Shown: positions 35,228 through 43,915, counted from the first letter of the stretch. The stretch is DNA of 64,000 nt from Candidatus Woesearchaeota archaeon (GCA_019322485.1 JAHWIK010000032.1:41905-105904), one strand, 5' to 3'. Made by a program: numbers and translations. The notes: generated by a model from the letters alone, not told the origin.

Positions 35228-35238
35228 GGGGGATAAAA

Positions 35239-35817
35239 TTAGATTATCTTCTTATGGTAAATGTCATACCACCCTAATCCAAATTGAGTCCAAAATAAAA
35301 TACCAATCCAAAATATGATAAATCCTGCAATACCTAAATCTATAGTGGCTTTGCCGATTGTTAGGTCCGATGTAGTAAGAAAGTCAAGCAAGAATAAAAT
35401 TAAAGCGACAAAGAAACTTACCACACTAGCAACAGAAAAACCTTGACAGTCTATCCCACTCTCAAAAAAATCTATCTTTTCGACTAAGTCCACCATCTTT
35501 TCTCTGTTTTGTTTCCTATCCTTATGAGATGAGCCTCTCTTTTTAAGATTGGCCCTAATACTTTTAATCATCTTCTCTATCTCAGGTAGAACCTTACTCC
35601 ATTGCTTACGAGCAACTGTCTGTTGTTTCTTCTTAAATTCGCCTTTATTAACATGGACAGCTAATAATACTGAGATGGAGAGGAATCCCAGTGTAACAGC
35701 TATTAATGTAGGATAGAAATTAATTAAATGGTTTAAGTTATTCAAGCAATAAACTAGTGAAGAGATGATAAGAACTAAGATAATTAGTCTGATTAGTGAA
35801 TTATAGTTGATTTTCAT
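35239..35817 (-). CDS. Four-helix membrane protein, unknown
   Basis: A 192-residue integral membrane protein: two helices at the N-terminus (about 10-25, 34-53), a charged cytoplasmic-looking loop (KGEFKKKQQTVARKQW...KMVDLVEK, 57-118), and two helices at the C-terminus (about 125-145 and 160-180). No family recognised. It overlaps the upstream 66-residue membrane protein by 4 nt, so the two form one unit. Confidence 0.7.
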   Translation of the reverse strand: MKINYNSLIRLIILVLIISSLVYCLNNLNHLINFYPTLIAVTLGFLSISVLLAVHVNKGEFKKKQQTVARKQWSKVLPEIEKMIKSIRANLKKRGSSHKDRKQNREKMVDLVEKIDFFESGIDCQGFSVASVVSFFVALILFLLDFLTTSDLTIGKATIDLGIAGFIIFWIGILFWTQFGLGWYDIYHKKII

Positions 35818-36014
35818 CTGCTTAATCTTTTCAAGATGCCTACGACACCTAAAAGCCCGTATACTATCAAAAGAAATATGCCAAAAAATAACGCTACTTG
35901 CCCGTAGCCCTTAAGCTCAGGTACTAAGAATAAGACCAAACCTATCAAAACCAAGATAGCTGCAACACCTGAAGCAGCACCTACCCCAAAAATTTTCAAT
36001 ATTTGTCTTGACAT
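35814..36014 (-). CDS. Small two-helix membrane protein
   Basis: A 66-residue protein with two membrane helices (about 8-30 and 38-57) and a basic end (LKRLSR). The short tail and composition suggest a small accessory membrane protein. It overlaps the downstream 192-residue membrane protein by ATGA. Confidence 0.62.
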   Translation of the reverse strand: MSRQILKIFGVGAASGVAAILVLIGLVLFLVPELKGYGQVALFFGIFLLIVYGLLGVVGILKRLSR

Positions 36015-36112
36015 TTAATTCAACCCCCAATATATGTTAGGAAATATAGATTGCAGATTGCATATAAAGTTTTCTATTTCTTAAACTCGAATGAAACTAC
36101 TCAACCAACTCC

Positions 36113-36400
36113 TTAACAACCTTTTAAGGAAAACTCGCACGTGTGGTCTGGACAGCATTCTTGATTATGATATTTACACTCTTTTTCAATAAAACCTTGT
36201 TCCTCAGTGCAACATTCATATTCCTGTGGACAAGGGGCTAAGCATTTATGAGAAAAACATAGTCTAGATGAGTTCTCACAAAGTCTATCCTCATAGCCAA
36301 AAGAATCGTAGCAACACTCAAACTCAAAAGGGCATTCTCTTGAACATCCTACTAAAATAATTAAACTAATGACAAATAAAAGAGGGGTCCAATTCTTCAT
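36113..36400 (-). CDS. Small Cys-rich lipoprotein
   Basis: About 95 residues from ATG 36400: a signal peptide (KNWTPLLFVISLIILVGCS) with a lipobox-like LVGC, then 16 or so cysteines in two halves sharing the pattern C-P-x-E-(F/Y)-E-CC. The second half ends QECCPDHTCEF. The motif YECC recurs in the large surface protein at 4626-6524. The mature protein is probably membrane-anchored and disulfide-rich. A start at 36424 is possible but overlaps the upstream gene. Confidence 0.68.
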   Translation of the reverse strand: MKNWTPLLFVISLIILVGCSRECPFEFECCYDSFGYEDRLCENSSRLCFSHKCLAPCPQEYECCTEEQGFIEKECKYHNQECCPDHTCEFSLKGC

Positions 36401-36413
36401 TTCGCCAGCCCCT

Positions 36414-36851
36414 TCAAAAAACAATCTCCTTCTTAGTTTTACCCTTTAGGTTTATGAGTAAACTTTCTTTCTTCGTGAAAAACAAGAATTTCTTGACACC
36501 TACATTGATTTTATATTCCCAACTGGGTAAAGAGAAGACTGCTTCCCCTGAATCGCTTTTTGCTCTGAAAAACCTATATGTCTTCATCCATTTATAATAT
36601 ATGTCGACATTGAAGTTTAAGGGATTGCCTTTTTTGTCTTTAACGACTATCATTAATTCATAGAATTTGTTATACTTTTTAGCGGCTTTTAGGTTTTCTT
36701 TGTCGTCTGGGTTTTTGAAATATACTTCCAGGCTAAGGGACCTCTTAAATTCCAAAGTTCCTTGCTCTTTATCCTCCTCTATCCTCCTTACATCCCCTTT
36801 TGTATATACAATGTCTTTTGTTCCGCCAGTTCTTGTCACGAACCTTGTCAT
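36414..36851 (-). CDS. Protein of unknown function, beta-rich
   Basis: A 145-residue protein with a basic/acidic N-terminus and a C-terminal segment of alternating strands (YELMIVVKDKKGNPLNFNVDIYYKW, SGEAVFSLPSWEYKINVGVKKFLFF) that reads like an Ig-like or carboxypeptidase-regulatory-like beta sandwich. No membrane segment. It starts 4 nt after gatB ends and may be co-transcribed with the gat operon. Confidence 0.65.
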   Translation of the reverse strand: MTRFVTRTGGTKDIVYTKGDVRRIEEDKEQGTLEFKRSLSLEVYFKNPDDKENLKAAKKYNKFYELMIVVKDKKGNPLNFNVDIYYKWMKTYRFFRAKSDSGEAVFSLPSWEYKINVGVKKFLFFTKKESLLINLKGKTKKEIVF

Positions 36852-36855
36852 TTTC

Positions 36856-38274
36856 CTATTTCACCAACCCCATCAATATCTTAACAACCTCTTTTGGAGT
36901 TGCTTTTCCTTTTGATTTGCGCATTACCTGGCCCATTAAGAAATGCAGAGCCTTGGCTTCTCCTTTTTTATAATCTTCGACTGCCTGGGGGTTTTCTTTT
37001 ATTGCTTCTTTGCAGAATTTTTGCAGTTCAGACTTGTCAGAAACTGCTGCTAAGCCTTCCAGCTGAACGTATTCATTTACATCAAACGGCTTCTCAACCA
37101 GTTTTTCAATGATTTTCTGGCCTACTGTATCAGTTATCTTTTTCTCATCTATTAAAGTAAGCAAATCAATCAGATGGGTTTCATTCAGCTCAACTTCAGC
37201 AAGTGTTTTCTTGTTGTAATTCAAAACACGGGGCAGTTCCCGCCTAATCCATTTGGAAGCTAAATCAGGGTTGACTGCAGCAGCAACCTTCTCAAACATC
37301 AATGCAAGAGCCTTGTCCTTGGATAATACCTCAGCAGTTCCTGCGTCTATTCCATGCTGTTGGACAAATTTAGAAAGTTTAGCCTCAGCTAACTCCGGCA
37401 TTGTTTTCTTTATTGAATCAATCCAGTCTTTCTTAAGCTCAATCTTAACAAGATCAGGGTCAATGATATAGCCGTATTCTTCCTCAACCTCTTTGACTCT
37501 TAAAGTAAATGTAGTTCCTGTTGAAGCATCCCAGGCCCTGGTTTCCTGCTTTAGTTTTTTCCCTTCAGAAATCTCTTTTTTCTGCCTCTCAACCTCATAC
37601 TTTAATGCGCGCTCAATATCCTTAAAGCCTGTTATGTTCTTTATCTCTGACCTTACATAACCGCTCTCTTTTACAGAAACGTTTGCATCTGCCTTTATTA
37701 TGCAGTTATTGACGTCAAAAATCTCTAAATACTCTAAAACAGTAATCAGCTGATTCATAAAGTCCCTGGCTTCTGAAGGACCAGTTAATTCAGGCTTTGT
37801 AACAATCTCAGCTAAAGGATTTCCTGAACGATTGTAATCAACAAGAACAAAAGCAGAGCCCTGCATAGAGCCAGGATGCACTAAAGCAGCTGGATCTTCC
37901 TCAAGATGTATTCTTGTTAATCCGATCTCTTTTCCTGACTTTAATTTCAGCTTACCTTCAGTGCAAAGAGGAATCTCATACTGTGTAATCTGGTAATTCT
38001 TGCTCATATCTGGATAAAAGTAGGATTTACGTGAGAAAATCAGCTCTTTAGCTATTTTACTTTTAGTTGCTAAAGCTAATTTAAGCCCATACTCAACTAC
38101 CTTTTTATTAAGTACAGGCTTTGAGCCAGGATGGCCTAAGCAAACAGGGCAAACTCGTGCATTTGGGTCATCTGTTCCCTGCGTAGGACAATTGCAGAAT
38201 ATCTTTGTATCTGTATTTAATTGAACATGAATTTCCAAGCCAATTACAATCGGTGATGTGAATTTCTGAGTCAT
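36856..38274 (-). CDS. gatB: Asp/Glu-tRNA amidotransferase subunit B
   Basis: GatB is the kinase/transferase subunit of GatCAB, which amidates Asp-tRNA(Asn) (or Glu-tRNA(Gln)). The protein (472 residues) starts PIVIGLEIHVQLNTDTKIFC and has the Cys pair FCNCPTQ with VCPVCLGHPGSKP, DMSKNYQITQYEIPL, LEEDPAALVH and RSGNPLAEIVTKPE, and a C-terminal YqeY domain. As GatDE also occurs in this window, GatCAB here probably serves asparagine synthesis, consistent with no AsnRS in the window (inference). Confidence 0.96.
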   Translation of the reverse strand: MTQKFTSPIVIGLEIHVQLNTDTKIFCNCPTQGTDDPNARVCPVCLGHPGSKPVLNKKVVEYGLKLALATKSKIAKELIFSRKSYFYPDMSKNYQITQYEIPLCTEGKLKLKSGKEIGLTRIHLEEDPAALVHPGSMQGSAFVLVDYNRSGNPLAEIVTKPELTGPSEARDFMNQLITVLEYLEIFDVNNCIIKADANVSVKESGYVRSEIKNITGFKDIERALKYEVERQKKEISEGKKLKQETRAWDASTGTTFTLRVKEVEEEYGYIIDPDLVKIELKKDWIDSIKKTMPELAEAKLSKFVQQHGIDAGTAEVLSKDKALALMFEKVAAAVNPDLASKWIRRELPRVLNYNKKTLAEVELNETHLIDLLTLIDEKKITDTVGQKIIEKLVEKPFDVNEYVQLEGLAAVSDKSELQKFCKEAIKENPQAVEDYKKGEAKALHFLMGQVMRKSKGKATPKEVVKILMGLVK

Positions 38275-38335
38275 TTTTAATTTTTTATTGATTTATTTTT
38301 TTAATGAATTTTTTCCAATGATTATTTTTTATTGA

Positions 38336-39742
38336 TTATTCCTCAAGACTGCTTCCAATTTGCATCAATTTGCCTTCCTCAAGATGGTCTGTTACAGCCA
38401 ATAAGCCAACTGGCAGATTATCTGAAAGACCAACAGGAACATTCAAATGAGGCAGTCCAGCCAGATTAGGGCCAACAGTAAGTACATCAATCATATAGTT
38501 CTCGACAATGCTTAATTTGTCAATATCTGTAAACCTAGGAGGCAGCATTGGAACTGTTGGTGTTATCAGGCAGTCAAATTTCTTAAATGCCTTCTTATAC
38601 TCCTCAATTATCTTGGTGCGGACCTTCATTGCCTTGATGTAATAAGCATCCCTAAAGCCAGCCATTCTGGCAAAGGTTCCAAGAATAATCCTTCTTTTAG
38701 CTTCTTCACCAAAATTAGGGCTTCTTACTTTTGTGAAATAATCATTAAAGCTTCCCTCTAATTTTTCATGAGCACCATATCTCATTCCGCAGAACTTAGA
38801 AAGATTAGTTGATGCTTCTGAGGTTGCAATCATATAATAACATGCTAAGCCGTACTTGTAGGTTATTGGCAATGAAATCTCCTCGTATTTTGCACCATCA
38901 CCCTCAAGCTTTTTTATTCCATCCCAGACCTTATCAGCAACTGCTTTAGAGGTTCCCTCGCCAAAAGCGTCTTTTACAACACCTATCTTAAGACCTTTAA
39001 CATTCTTTTTCAGGAATGATGTGTAATTATCAGTTTTAGCATTGAGTGTTGTTGATTCTTTTGAATCAAAACCAGAGATTATTTCTGTCATTAAAGCAAT
39101 TTCCTGCATTGATTTTGCCATTGGGCCTATCTTATCCAGTGAATTAGCATAATCAATCAAACCATATCTGCTTACACGGCCATAAGTCGGGCACAGACCA
39201 AAAACACCGCAGAAAGAGGCTGGATTAACAATTGAGCCGCCGGTTGATTCACCTAATGAAATATGAGGAAAGTCTGCTTTCTGCGCAATCCCGCCTGAAC
39301 CGCCGGAGCTTCCACCGCAAGCACGTGTTTTATCAAATGGATTTAATGGCTTTTCAAAGCCAACTCCCATGTTAGCAGAAAAACCTCCAAAGCCAAACTC
39401 ATCCTGAGCTGTTTTTCCAATGATAATTGCGCCTTCTTTCTTTACTTTCTCAATAACAGTTGCATCAAATGTTGGCGTGTAGCCGGACAGAATCTTTGAG
39501 CCTGCTCTTGATTCAACATCTTTAACACAGATGCAGTCTTTGACAGAAACTGCAATTCCAGCTAATCTGCCTTCTGGATTCAGCTTAACCTCTTTTGCCA
39601 GTTCTGAGGCTAAATCTGAAGAAATAACATTCATATAATGGTATTCGTCATTTATTTTCTTGGTTTGCTTAAGAACATCAGATGTATGTTTAATTATATC
39701 GAGTTCTTTGTTCTTTATTTTTTTAACAAAATCTAGATTCAT
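38336..39742 (-). CDS. gatA: Asp/Glu-tRNA amidotransferase subunit A
   Basis: GatA is the amidase subunit that releases ammonia from glutamine. The Ser-cisSer-Lys triad is present: Lys in IAVSVKDCICVKD, the serines in GGSSGGSGGIAQKADFPHISLGESTGGSIVNPA. The usual DSAGS/TDTGGS is LGESTGGS here. Length (468) is normal. Its start overlaps the cyclophilin stop (ATGA at 39739-39742). 61 nt of AT-rich sequence separate it from gatB. Confidence 0.96.
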   Translation of the reverse strand: MNLDFVKKIKNKELDIIKHTSDVLKQTKKINDEYHYMNVISSDLASELAKEVKLNPEGRLAGIAVSVKDCICVKDVESRAGSKILSGYTPTFDATVIEKVKKEGAIIIGKTAQDEFGFGGFSANMGVGFEKPLNPFDKTRACGGSSGGSGGIAQKADFPHISLGESTGGSIVNPASFCGVFGLCPTYGRVSRYGLIDYANSLDKIGPMAKSMQEIALMTEIISGFDSKESTTLNAKTDNYTSFLKKNVKGLKIGVVKDAFGEGTSKAVADKVWDGIKKLEGDGAKYEEISLPITYKYGLACYYMIATSEASTNLSKFCGMRYGAHEKLEGSFNDYFTKVRSPNFGEEAKRRIILGTFARMAGFRDAYYIKAMKVRTKIIEEYKKAFKKFDCLITPTVPMLPPRFTDIDKLSIVENYMIDVLTVGPNLAGLPHLNVPVGLSDNLPVGLLAVTDHLEEGKLMQIGSSLEE

Positions 39743-40353
39743 TTTTTAACAAAAGCTTTCTCAATAATAACAGGCTCAACAGGAACATTCTGATGCCCGT
39801 TTTTTGTTGTTGTTTCAACAGCTTCAATCTTATCGACAATATCTGTTCCAACACTAACCTTGCCAAAAACAGCATAACCAAAATCACGAACACCATTGTC
39901 AAGGAATGTGTTAGCAGCAACATTTATGAAAAACTGGGATGTTGCAGAATCAACAACCTGTGTGCGGGCCATTGCTAATGTATATTTTTCATTCTTCAGT
40001 CCATTATCAGCTTCATTCTTTATTGGCTCTTTTGTTTCCTTCTGGTTCATATCCTTGTCAAAGCCACCGCCCTGCACCATAAAGCCAGGGATGACTCTGT
40101 GGAAGATTAATCCGTCGAAAAAGCCCTCATTGACGTAATCAAGAAAGTTCTTTGCACTGATTGGAGCTTTATCTGAATAAAGCTCAATCTCAATATTTCC
40201 CATGTTAGTCTCTAGAACAACAACTAGATTACTCATTGCTTCCACCTCTGCGTTATCTTCAGAATTTGCAAAGAAAATAACAAATATTCCTGCAAGTATT
40301 GCAACCATAGCACCTACCTTCCTTAATGTCTTTTTCTTTATTGTTATTTTCAT
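39739..40353 (-). CDS. Membrane-anchored cyclophilin-type peptidyl-prolyl isomerase
   Basis: A 204-residue protein: basic N-terminus, one membrane or signal segment (about 12-28, VGAMVAILAGIFVIFFAN), then a complete cyclophilin domain: VLETNMGNIEIELYSDKAPISAKNF, GLIFHRVIPGFMVQGGG (catalytic FHR and the MVQGG loop), LAMARTQVVDSATSQFFIN (one-residue variants of the usual A-RT..P..ATSQFFI) and DFGYAVFGKV. It should act outside the membrane on secreted proteins. It is inserted between gatC and gatA with a 4-nt overlap, an unusual neighbour for a secreted foldase. Confidence 0.92.
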   Translation of the reverse strand: MKITIKKKTLRKVGAMVAILAGIFVIFFANSEDNAEVEAMSNLVVVLETNMGNIEIELYSDKAPISAKNFLDYVNEGFFDGLIFHRVIPGFMVQGGGFDKDMNQKETKEPIKNEADNGLKNEKYTLAMARTQVVDSATSQFFINVAANTFLDNGVRDFGYAVFGKVSVGTDIVDKIEAVETTTKNGHQNVPVEPVIIEKAFVKK

Positions 40354-40354
40354 C

Positions 40355-40639
40355 CTAAACAGCCTTTGGGCCTTTAAAGTAGCCGTCTTTTTTATGAGAA
40401 GTATTTTCTAATGCCTTTTCCTGGTCTAAGCAGGTGCCAGGCTTGTCGTCACGCATGAAATTCTTCAGCTCAACTGGCTGGAACGAAGGCTCAACACCTT
40501 TAGTATTAACCTCATCAAGCTTTGAGAAAGCACCAAGGATTTCCTTCAACTGGGGAAGAAATTTCTTTATCTCAGAGTCTGTTAATTTCAATCTTGCAAC
40601 TCTAGCAACATTCTCAATCAGTTCTTTATCAACCTTCAT
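40355..40639 (-). CDS. gatC: Asp/Glu-tRNA amidotransferase subunit C
   Basis: A 94-residue GatC: KELIENVARVARLKLTDSEIKKFLPQLKEIL is the typical helical N-terminus, followed by LDEVNTKGVEPSF and the extended tail MRDDKPGTCLDQEKALENTSHKKDGYFKGPKAV that wraps around GatA. It is the first gene of the gatC-cyclophilin-gatA-gatB operon. Confidence 0.95.
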   Translation of the reverse strand: MKVDKELIENVARVARLKLTDSEIKKFLPQLKEILGAFSKLDEVNTKGVEPSFQPVELKNFMRDDKPGTCLDQEKALENTSHKKDGYFKGPKAV

Positions 40640-40733
40640 TTTTAATGAGAAAAGACTGAGGATTGTTTATATAATTTATGGAACTAGAGTATCTTCTTTA
40701 TTCATCACTTAATAGTGGTTAAATACCGAAAGC

Positions 40734-40740
40734 TTTATAT
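40734..40740 (+). promoter_or_regulatory. TATA box of the UVR-motif gene
   Basis: TTTATAT 32 nt upstream of the ATG at 40772; the spacing supports this ATG over an in-frame GTG at 40715. Confidence 0.5.
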
Positions 40741-40771
40741 ATGGGTTCTGAATATTAGTTTAAGTATAAAG

Positions 40772-42295
40772 ATGGGAGAGTCAAGGGCTTATAAGGTTGA
40801 GAAAGACTATGGTGAATTTCAAGTAGTTCTGTTTGGCAGAGAAGGCCCTGAGAGTTGTTTTGATATCAGACTTAAACTAAAGCCTACTCCTTTGCAGGAA
40901 CTTGCAAGCGGTTTAGAAAGATATTGCACTGAACAAGGCATTGATATACATCCTGGCCTGAATTTTGGTGCAGGTACTGACGAAGGCAGACATGAAAGAA
41001 AAGAATACCATCTGCAAGAAGGCAAGTTAGAGGTACTTGAATTCTCACACAATCTACCAAGCAGATTAAATATCGAGGGCACTAAAGATAACGCAGCAGA
41101 TGCGATTAAAGAAGCAAAAACATCATATCAAAGATTAAGAGCTTTTGTTCAAAGCTTAGGTTATGACACAAGTGAATTTGATTCTTATATTGATTCTTTT
41201 GGTTTAAGTGATTTAAGAGAGCATCCTTGGACACCACCTGAGGTACATTACGTTGACATAGGAATGTTAAATCCTGACAAGCCAGGCGAAGGCAGAGAAG
41301 CGCAGCTTAGAGGCACCCCTAACTTCTATGGTGGAATAGCAGAACAAGCAGAAAGTGGTCTTGGTGCACTTCTTAGAGATACTTTTAAGGGCTTTGGACT
41401 GCTTGGAGATGGGTCAGAGATGGATACTACATTTGCAAAGGCAATTGCAGGACTAAGAAAAGAAAAAATCCGTTTTAACTGTCCTGACTGCAACCAGACC
41501 CACATGTTAAACAGAAAGGGAACTCCAGATGGAACACCATCACTATATTCAAGGATTGTCCAAGAAGAAGCAGAAACAGGTGAGCAGAAAGAACTTTCAC
41601 CAGTTTTGGTTAATGCCCTAATGTCAGAAGCGACACTTTATTCTTATAGAATCGCGGCATTTGAGGGAGAGAAAAATTATAAAGGAGTATCAATGGATGT
41701 AGAGAGAGTAATAAGGATTCTGGATTATCTTATAGAACATCTTCCTGACACAAAAAAAATGGAGGATATAAGAGAGAAGGCGCTAAATGGAAGGGCAAAG
41801 GCTGAAATTAAGAGAGCTAAAGCAGGAGCAGAGCTGGCTCTTAAAGAGGGAGATTTCGAAAGAGCATTAAGGTGCTATTCACGCGCAAAGGAATTCATGA
41901 GAGATTTTTATACAAATGTACATAAGCTAGAGCCTACAGCAGAATTTATAGAAATGCATGTACGCAGGGCATATGAAATTGTCAATAAAGACTCTTCTCT
42001 TGAGTTAGGGATTGGCTTGCAAATAGCAATTGAAAGTGAGATGGAGAGAATAAAGGAGTTTTTGACTATTGAAGGGCTGCCAAATAAGTCTACTGAATAT
42101 TCACCTAGCGAACTTACTCTTGACCAGCAGATTCCTGCTTTAGAAGCAGAGCTTGAAGAGTTAGTAAAGAGAGAAGAATATGAACAAGCTGCTAGAGTAA
42201 GAGACAATATAAAGGCAGCAAAAGAAAAACTCGATGAAAGACAAAGAGAAGACCCTCTTGAATTAGAAAAAAGATATGTTCATGTTATGTTTTAG
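40772..42295 (+). CDS. Large cytosolic protein with zinc-finger-like and UVR motifs
   Basis: A 507-residue protein from ATG 40772. The middle has a C-x2-C/H pair (FNCPDCNQTHMLNRKG, about residue 235-245). A helical region with TPR-like pairs follows (ALKEGDFERALRCYSRAKEFM). The end (about 470-500, LEELVKREEYEQAARVRDNI) matches the UVR motif by which UvrB and UvrC interact, also found in ClpC/McsA. The first ~200 residues are of unknown type. A role as a stress or repair adaptor is possible but unproven. It lies just before cassette element B. Confidence 0.72.
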   Translation: MGESRAYKVEKDYGEFQVVLFGREGPESCFDIRLKLKPTPLQELASGLERYCTEQGIDIHPGLNFGAGTDEGRHERKEYHLQEGKLEVLEFSHNLPSRLNIEGTKDNAADAIKEAKTSYQRLRAFVQSLGYDTSEFDSYIDSFGLSDLREHPWTPPEVHYVDIGMLNPDKPGEGREAQLRGTPNFYGGIAEQAESGLGALLRDTFKGFGLLGDGSEMDTTFAKAIAGLRKEKIRFNCPDCNQTHMLNRKGTPDGTPSLYSRIVQEEAETGEQKELSPVLVNALMSEATLYSYRIAAFEGEKNYKGVSMDVERVIRILDYLIEHLPDTKKMEDIREKALNGRAKAEIKRAKAGAELALKEGDFERALRCYSRAKEFMRDFYTNVHKLEPTAEFIEMHVRRAYEIVNKDSSLELGIGLQIAIESEMERIKEFLTIEGLPNKSTEYSPSELTLDQQIPALEAELEELVKREEYEQAARVRDNIKAAKEKLDERQREDPLELEKRYVHVMF

Positions 42296-42360
42296 GGTAA
42301 GAAAGAGCAGAGGATTTGATTAAGAATATTCTTATTAGAAATTATCATTGGATAAAGAAA

Positions 42361-43368
42361 TTAAATCTGAAAATTCCCTTCTTCTCAAGCGTAAAGGAAT
42401 TTTCATCTTAGTTTGGTTATTTAGACGCTGCAGATGATTTTTATTTTATGGACTTCAGAATTCAGGGAATCTAACTATTTCTATCCTCAAAATTCTGCGT
42501 TTTTCGTATAGAAAGAGTTATATTCAATAATTTTTAGGGGCTCTATTAAGAAAAAGGGGGCTTTGGCTTAATTGAGAATCTATGAACTATTAAATCCGTT
42601 TCCTTAGCGCAGTTTTAGCTTGTTCCAATTGAGATTCTAGATTTCCAGAATAAGTATTTATTCTTGTATGATCTATGTTTGATGGTGATATACCTGATTC
42701 CGACTCGGAAAGCTCTACATCTCCAATTTTTGGTTGCCTCCTCACTTCCTTCGATACTCCGATAGAATAGAAAGGATCATCAAATACCAATCCGACATTT
42801 AGCTGTGATTCCAAATCTATAGGATTTTTTCCATTATATGCTGCGCCACCTGATCTATTCTGCGCCATTTCTAAAGTCAATGTTGCTATTTGATTTTGAT
42901 CGTCTGATCTTAAGTAGACTTCAAACGCAGACCTAAACAAGGCAGCATTACCACCATTATTAAGAAATCTCTCAACAAGTGCATCTCCACCTATTCGCGC
43001 TTCATCTCCAGAAAAATAACCATATTGTATTTGTACTCCCACTTCCCTAGCTTTAGCGTCAAGCATTTGCACAAATTCGCGTATAGTCCTTTTCTTTAAT
43101 TCTGGATCTATGTTTCCCATTTTATATTTGATAATAACAACTCATTTATAAATCTTTCTATTTATTACTACTTACAAGTAACGTCAAAGCCCCTTAATCC
43201 TTTTTCTTTAAAGCTTCGCTTGAGCCCCTAAAAATTACTTTCTCAGCCCTTCGGGCTTCGAACCTTGCATCTCTGGTCGTCGCACTCTGAATAAACAAGC
43301 AGAAGCAGATGATTTTTGCTTTAAAGAAGAGAAGAAGGCAAAAATCAGATTTTTTATTTTTCTATTGA
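42361..43368. mobile_element. Cassette-like inverted-repeat element, copy B
   Basis: Left end: AAATCTGA and the 36-nt hairpin GAAAATTCC...GGAATTTTC (42369-42404), then GTATAGAAAGAGTT (42506-42519, identical to copy A). Inner inverted repeats frame one gene: TAATTTTTAGGGGCTC (42528-42543) with its complement at 43222-43237, and GGGGCTTTG (42557-42565) with its complement at 43185-43193. Right end: an AGCCC/GGGCT hairpin, the 28-nt block 43276-43303 shared with copy A, AGCAGATG, the 36-nt hairpin GATTTTTGC...GCAAAAATC (43311-43346), then TCAGATTT and the outer CAATAG repeat. An extra CAGATGATTTTTA at ~42431 looks like a partial second right end, so the copy may be composite. Confidence 0.75.
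42590..43120 (-). CDS. Cargo gene of element B, unknown function
   Basis: A 176-residue soluble protein: helical N-terminus (RTIREFVQMLDAKAREVGV), a mixed region (YFSGDEARIGGDALVERFLNNGG, AFEVYLRSDDQNQIATLTLEM) and a helical tail (ESQLEQAKTALRKRI). No family recognised and no relation to the cargo of copy A. It is framed by the inner inverted repeats and read opposite to the element's left-to-right order. Slightly more GC and mixed CGC/AGG Arg codons than the neighbours hint at foreign origin. Confidence 0.62.
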   Translation of the reverse strand: MGNIDPELKKRTIREFVQMLDAKAREVGVQIQYGYFSGDEARIGGDALVERFLNNGGNAALFRSAFEVYLRSDDQNQIATLTLEMAQNRSGGAAYNGKNPIDLESQLNVGLVFDDPFYSIGVSKEVRRQPKIGDVELSESESGISPSNIDHTRINTYSGNLESQLEQAKTALRKRI

Positions 43369-43374
43369 ATTTTT

Positions 43375-43869
43375 TTATTGATGTAATGCTTTCTCAAATT
43401 CATTAACCATTTCAGCGCCCATATCAATTAGAATTACTTCTTCAAGAGAATGAGCTTCAAATGATTTAATTACAGAAACCATTGCAGAAGCAGCTTTATC
43501 TTTTGGAACACGGCCAACACCAGTTCCCATTCCAGGAATAGCAATCCGCTTAAGATTATTGAAATCAGCGCATTCTAAAGCTGCCTTTGTAGCTTCTTTA
43601 ACACGGCCAATATCAGTTGTTTGCGCTGGCTGCTCCATAGTGGGTGCATGTATCACATGCTTTGCCTTTAAAGAACCAGCAGTTGTGATAACAGCATGGC
43701 CAATTGGTATTGGTGCCTGTGAAACTGCTTCCTGCTCAATCTCTACACCACCAACCTGCTTTATAGCTCCAGCAACACCGCCGCCCATATACCCGTAAGA
43801 GTTAGCTGCATTGACAACTGCATCAACCTCGATGCAAGTAATATCGCCTTGCTTAACAGTTATCTTCAT
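43375..43869 (-). CDS. Macrodomain protein (ADP-ribose / O-acetyl-ADP-ribose hydrolase-like)
   Basis: A 164-residue stand-alone macrodomain. VDAVVNAANSYGYMGGGVAGAIKQVGG is the ADP-ribose binding loop with the NAAN and GGGVAGAI motifs, followed by GHAVITTAGSLKAKHVIHAP and the phosphate loop IPGMGTGVGRVPKDKAA. Such proteins remove ADP-ribose from proteins or nucleic acids or hydrolyse O-acetyl-ADP-ribose. Its stop lies about 7 bp from the outer edge of cassette element B. Confidence 0.92.
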   Translation of the reverse strand: MKITVKQGDITCIEVDAVVNAANSYGYMGGGVAGAIKQVGGVEIEQEAVSQAPIPIGHAVITTAGSLKAKHVIHAPTMEQPAQTTDIGRVKEATKAALECADFNNLKRIAIPGMGTGVGRVPKDKAASAMVSVIKSFEAHSLEEVILIDMGAEMVNEFEKALHQ

Positions 43870-43915
43870 AGTAGGAAAGAAAGTATTTTATACTTAAAAA
43901 TTTTTGGTTAATTGT

